A stretch of DNA of 8,632 nucleotides from contig JAXDLH010000106.1 of NCBI GenBank assembly GCA_034666705.1, forward strand, positions 1 through 8,632. The letters run 5' to 3'. The translations under genes were made by a program, and so were the position numbers. Source of the stretch: JAXDLH01 sp034666705 (GTDB taxonomy: Bacteria > Chloroflexota > UBA6077 > SHYK01). This document shows positions 6,194-8,632 of the stretch, in pieces (the first letter of the stretch is position 1; each line of letters opens with the position of its first letter). The notes beneath the pieces are model-generated. The model was not told the DNA's origin. It worked only from the letters and a program-made list of their open reading frames with translations, and searched no databases.

Positions 6194-8632
6194 AGCAGTC
6201 GCTCGACTGTCTCGACAAGCTGGCGCTGATCGAACCCCGACTTTACGATGTAGGCATCCGCACCTGCTTTCACGCCTCGCTCCCGGTATTCGGGCGCATC
6301 GAGGCCGGTGACGAGCACCACTGGCACGTGGCGGAGCCGATCGTCGCGGCGCAGCTCCGCCGTCAGGGTGAAGCCATCCATGCGCGGCATCTCGACGTCC
6401 GACACGACCAGATCGATCTGTCCTTCATGCAGCAGGACGAGCGCCTCGAGTCCATCCCCCGCCACGACCACATCGTACCCGGCGGATTCCAGAATGCTGC
6501 GCTCGAGGGTTCGTGTCGTCAACGAGTCGTCGACTACGAGCAGCTTGCGCTTGCGAGGCACCTCGCTGTTCGTGGCTACGGCTGTGGCTGCGGGGATCCC
6601 CGGCGCATTGCCGCCGGAGCGGACCAGGCGCAGACCAGTCTTGATGAGATCAGCCGGGTTGAGAATAATCGCCGTTTCGCCGGAATCGAGCACGCTGGCA
6701 CCGCTCACACAACGCACCCGCTTCAGAGGCCAACCGAGGCTCTTGATGACCACCTCTTGCTCGTCGACGAGTCGGTCGACGCCTAACACAATACTGCGGT
6801 CGGCCTGGGTGAGCACCAGGAATGGCACCCAGCTATTCGCATCGTGATTCGTCCGTGAAGCGCTCGGCATCTCGAGCACCTCCACGAGGTCTACGAACGG
6901 CAACGCGTGCCCCTCCACATTTACCGCGCGACGCCCATCGAGCCACAGGACTTCCCTTTCTCGGACTCGCCCGCTCCGTTCGATAAGCGGTTCCGGTACC
7001 GCATACGTGCCTCCCCCTGCCTCTACCAATACCACGCGAATCGTCGCTAGTGTCAAAGGCACGTCGATGGTGAAGACAGTGCCCACTCCGATCGTGCTCC
7101 GCACCTGCATCTGCCCATGGAGCCGCTCGACATTTTCACGGACCACGTCGAGACCCACACCACGTCCCGACGCATCAGTCACCGTGGTATTGGTCGTGAA
7201 TCCTGGGAGAAAGATCAATTCGAGCGCGGACGCATCATCCATGCCGGCCGCCTGGGAAGGGGTAATCACTCCGCGCGCCACGGCGGTCTGCCGCAGCGCA
7301 GCAGGGTCGAGCCCACGGCCATCATCGCGAAACTCGATCTCGACCATGCCGCCACGTTGTGCCGCGCTTAACGAGATCGTGCCCGAGGGTGGCTTGCCGC
7401 GAGACTGCCGCTCTTCAGCCGACTCTAACCCATGATCAATCGCATTGCGCAGCATGTGCATCAGCGGATCCCGCAGCTGCTCGATGATCTTGCGGTCGAT
7501 CTCGGTTGCCTCACCCTCCACGTCCAAGCGCGCTTGCTTGCCCTGGGCGCGGGTCAGGTCCCGGACGATGCGCTCCAAGGGCCCGATGATGGTGCCGAGC
7601 GGCACGAGGCGGATGGCCATAACCTCGCTCTCAATCGCCTCCGCGATCAGCGCGAGCTGCGTGGCATCCACACTCAGTTGTTCACTCACTGCATCCACGC
7701 TGCCAACCACAGCCTGGATGGCGACCTCCGCATTCGCCATGAAGGCGAGGAGGCGCTGCATCTCGCGCCCGTCGCGATCACTCACGCCGGCGCCTGCGGC
7801 CGATCCCGCCAATCGTCCCCGAGTGGTGCTCACTCCACGCCATGCGCGCCGACGCAGTCGCAACTGCTGACGCACCTCTTGCAGCTCGGCGAGCCGTTGA
7901 CGCACGCGCATCGACGTGACCACGAGCTCGCCGGCTTGGGCGAGCAACGCGTCGAGCTTGCCTACTGAGACGCGAACCGTCTCCGCGGAATCACCAGCGG
8001 GCGTGCTGGGCTTGACGCTTACTCCGGTACCGCTCCTGAGCACCATGGCCGGCACCTGTGCGGCAAGCTGCAGATCGTCGGATATCGTGGCCGCCACTGG
8101 GACGAGCTTGGCCGCGCCCCCGTTGGCCGCGGCTCCGTTGGCTCCCGCTCCGTTGGCCGCTGCTCCGTTGGCCGCCGCTCCGTTAACTCCCGCTCCGTTG
8201 GTCGTTTGTCCGTGAATCGCTTGCCCCTCAACCGCATCTCCGTTAGATGAGGGGGCGGCCGTGGCGAGCGCCGCCAAAACTGGGGCGACGACTTCGTCAA
8301 TAGGATCGCCGTCCGTGGCGGCTCGGTAGAGCGGGAGGAAGATATCGGCAGCGCCGTAGAGCGCATCGAACCATGCGCCATTGATCTCGCAGCTTCCTTG
8401 CCGCGCCGAATCGAGCGCTGACTCGATTGCATAGGCGACCTGCTCAATCTCCGGTATGTCGACGGCGCGCGCCGCGCCTTTGAGGCTATGGGCCTCACGG
8501 AAGAGCGCATCGAAGCTCTGAGCCACGCCGGACCCGCTCGAGCTATCACGCTCCAAGCGCAACAGGAGCTGGTTCACGGCACGAACCCGCTCTTCCAGCT
8601 CATCGCTGAAGATCGTGCGTAATTGCGCGATG
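6190..8632 (-). CDS. cheA: CheA-like hybrid histidine kinase (HPt-kinase-CheW-receiver), 5' end outside window
   Basis: Chemosensory kinase with at least 813 residues visible. The frame is open to the right edge, and the codons before GTG 8577 encode normal HPt sequence (IFSDELEERV), so that GTG is internal. Numbering from 8577: HPt with phospho-His30 (EAHSLKG); an Asn-Gly-Ala-rich repeat linker (112-153); a P3-type dimerisation region (about 203-330); and an ATPase with N box HMLRNAIDHG, G1 DDGRG (418-422), F-box LPGFTT and G2 GRGVGLDVV. A CheW-like domain (about 510-650) and a C-terminal receiver with Asp683/Asp684, Asp727 (VVSDVEMPRMDG), Thr757 and Lys779 follow. No P2 domain is evident. 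The architecture matches FrzE/WspE-type hybrids, which control motility or surface behaviour rather than simple flagellar switching. It is the first visible gene of the coupled operon cheA-cheB-HPt/receiver-cpaE. Confidence 0.96.
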   Translation of the reverse strand, partial: IAQLRTIFSDELEERVRAVNQLLLRLERDSSSGSGVAQSFDALFREAHSLKGAARAVDIPEIEQVAYAIESALDSARQGSCEINGAWFDALYGAADIFLPLYRAATDGDPIDEVVAPVLAALATAAPSSNGDAVEGQAIHGQTTNGAGVNGAAANGAAANGAGANGAAANGGAAKLVPVAATISDDLQLAAQVPAMVLRSGTGVSVKPSTPAGDSAETVRVSVGKLDALLAQAGELVVTSMRVRQRLAELQEVRQQLRLRRRAWRGVSTTRGRLAGSAAGAGVSDRDGREMQRLLAFMANAEVAIQAVVGSVDAVSEQLSVDATQLALIAEAIESEVMAIRLVPLGTIIGPLERIVRDLTRAQGKQARLDVEGEATEIDRKIIEQLRDPLMHMLRNAIDHGLESAEERQSRGKPPSGTISLSAAQRGGMVEIEFRDDGRGLDPAALRQTAVARGVITPSQAAGMDDASALELIFLPGFTTNTTVTDASGRGVGLDVVRENVERLHGQMQVRSTIGVGTVFTIDVPLTLATIRVVLVEAGGGTYAVPEPLIERSGRVREREVLWLDGRRAVNVEGHALPFVDLVEVLEMPSASRTNHDANSWVPFLVLTQADRSIVLGVDRLVDEQEVVIKSLGWPLKRVRCVSGASVLDSGETAIILNPADLIKTGLRLVRSGGNAPGIPAATAVATNSEVPRKRKLLVVDDSLTTRTLERSILESAGYDVVVAGDGLEALVLLHEGQIDLVVSDVEMPRMDGFTLTAELRRDDRLRHVPVVLVTGLDAPEYRERGVKAGADAYIVKSGFDQRQLVETVERLL
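8125..8244 (-). repeat. In-frame 15-bp tandem repeat encoding a pentapeptide linker in CheA
   Basis: Eight consecutive 15-base units encode the pentapeptides NGDAV, EGQAI, HGQTT, NGAGV, NGAAA, NGAAA, NGAGA and NGAAA, with Gly fixed at position 2. The units nearest the kinase core (8125-8195) are nearly identical at DNA level (plus strand CGTTGGCCGCNGCTC), while those nearest the HPt are diverged. The array lies between the HPt and the dimerisation domain. It keeps the reading frame whatever the copy number and probably acts as a flexible tether for the HPt. Confidence 0.9.

Noticed and set aside
6178..7968. Several long plus-strand open frames antisense to cheA
   Set aside because: They mirror the codon bias of cheA and have no domain features. 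The minus strand carries all CheA catalytic boxes.
8125..8244. CRISPR-like array
   Set aside because: The units are 15 bases with no spacers, in frame within cheA and encoding a pentapeptide repeat.
8577..8577. GTG at 8577 as the start of cheA
   Set aside because: The frame continues to the window edge, and the preceding codons encode typical HPt helix sequence, so the gene is truncated by the window rather than starting here.

Overview
The window holds genes for a Tad/Flp-type pilus machine next to a chemosensory (Che-like) kinase operon. The operon's last gene is itself a Tad component, a response-regulator-fused CpaE/TadZ ATPase. The DNA is GC-rich and gene-dense, with stop/start overlaps and several GTG starts. 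The short TadE/TadG-like proteins, a CpaB-like protein without an obvious SAF domain, a receiver-fused CpaE and a CheA-receiver hybrid together suggest Chloroflexota, perhaps the Thermomicrobia side. That placement rests on overall resemblance and is tentative.

Left part, positions 1-3075: the 3' end of a tadC-like inner-membrane platform gene runs in from the left edge. It overlaps a tadE-like pseudopilin gene, which overlaps a small gene of unknown function whose two halves look like a diverged duplication. Facing these, on the minus strand, is a tadG-like gene. It diverges from a plus-strand cpaB/rcpC-like gene across a 107-base intergenic stretch with possible back-to-back promoters.

Right part, positions 3104-8632, all minus strand and read right to left: a cheA-like hybrid histidine kinase (HPt, dimerisation, ATPase, CheW, receiver; N-terminus beyond the right edge), cheB methylesterase, a small HPt-receiver protein, and receiver-CpaE. 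The junctions overlap by 4, 8 and 4 bases, so the four genes form one translationally coupled unit. No cheW, cheR, chemoreceptor or stand-alone cheY is present; these may lie upstream of cheA, outside the window.

Working model (inference): chemoreceptor input drives CheA autophosphorylation. Phosphate goes to the receiver of CheA, to CheB (adaptation) and to the intact receiver of CpaE, the ATPase that positions Tad pili. The pilus-positioning protein would then take the place of CheY. The HPt-receiver protein has an intact HPt histidine, but its receiver has Gly where the phosphoacceptor Asp should be. It may therefore be a phosphate relay or sink with a non-phosphorylatable C-terminal domain.

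Apart from 2429-2535, no gene-free stretch exceeds about 30 bases. No RNA genes, insertion sequences or CRISPR arrays were seen.
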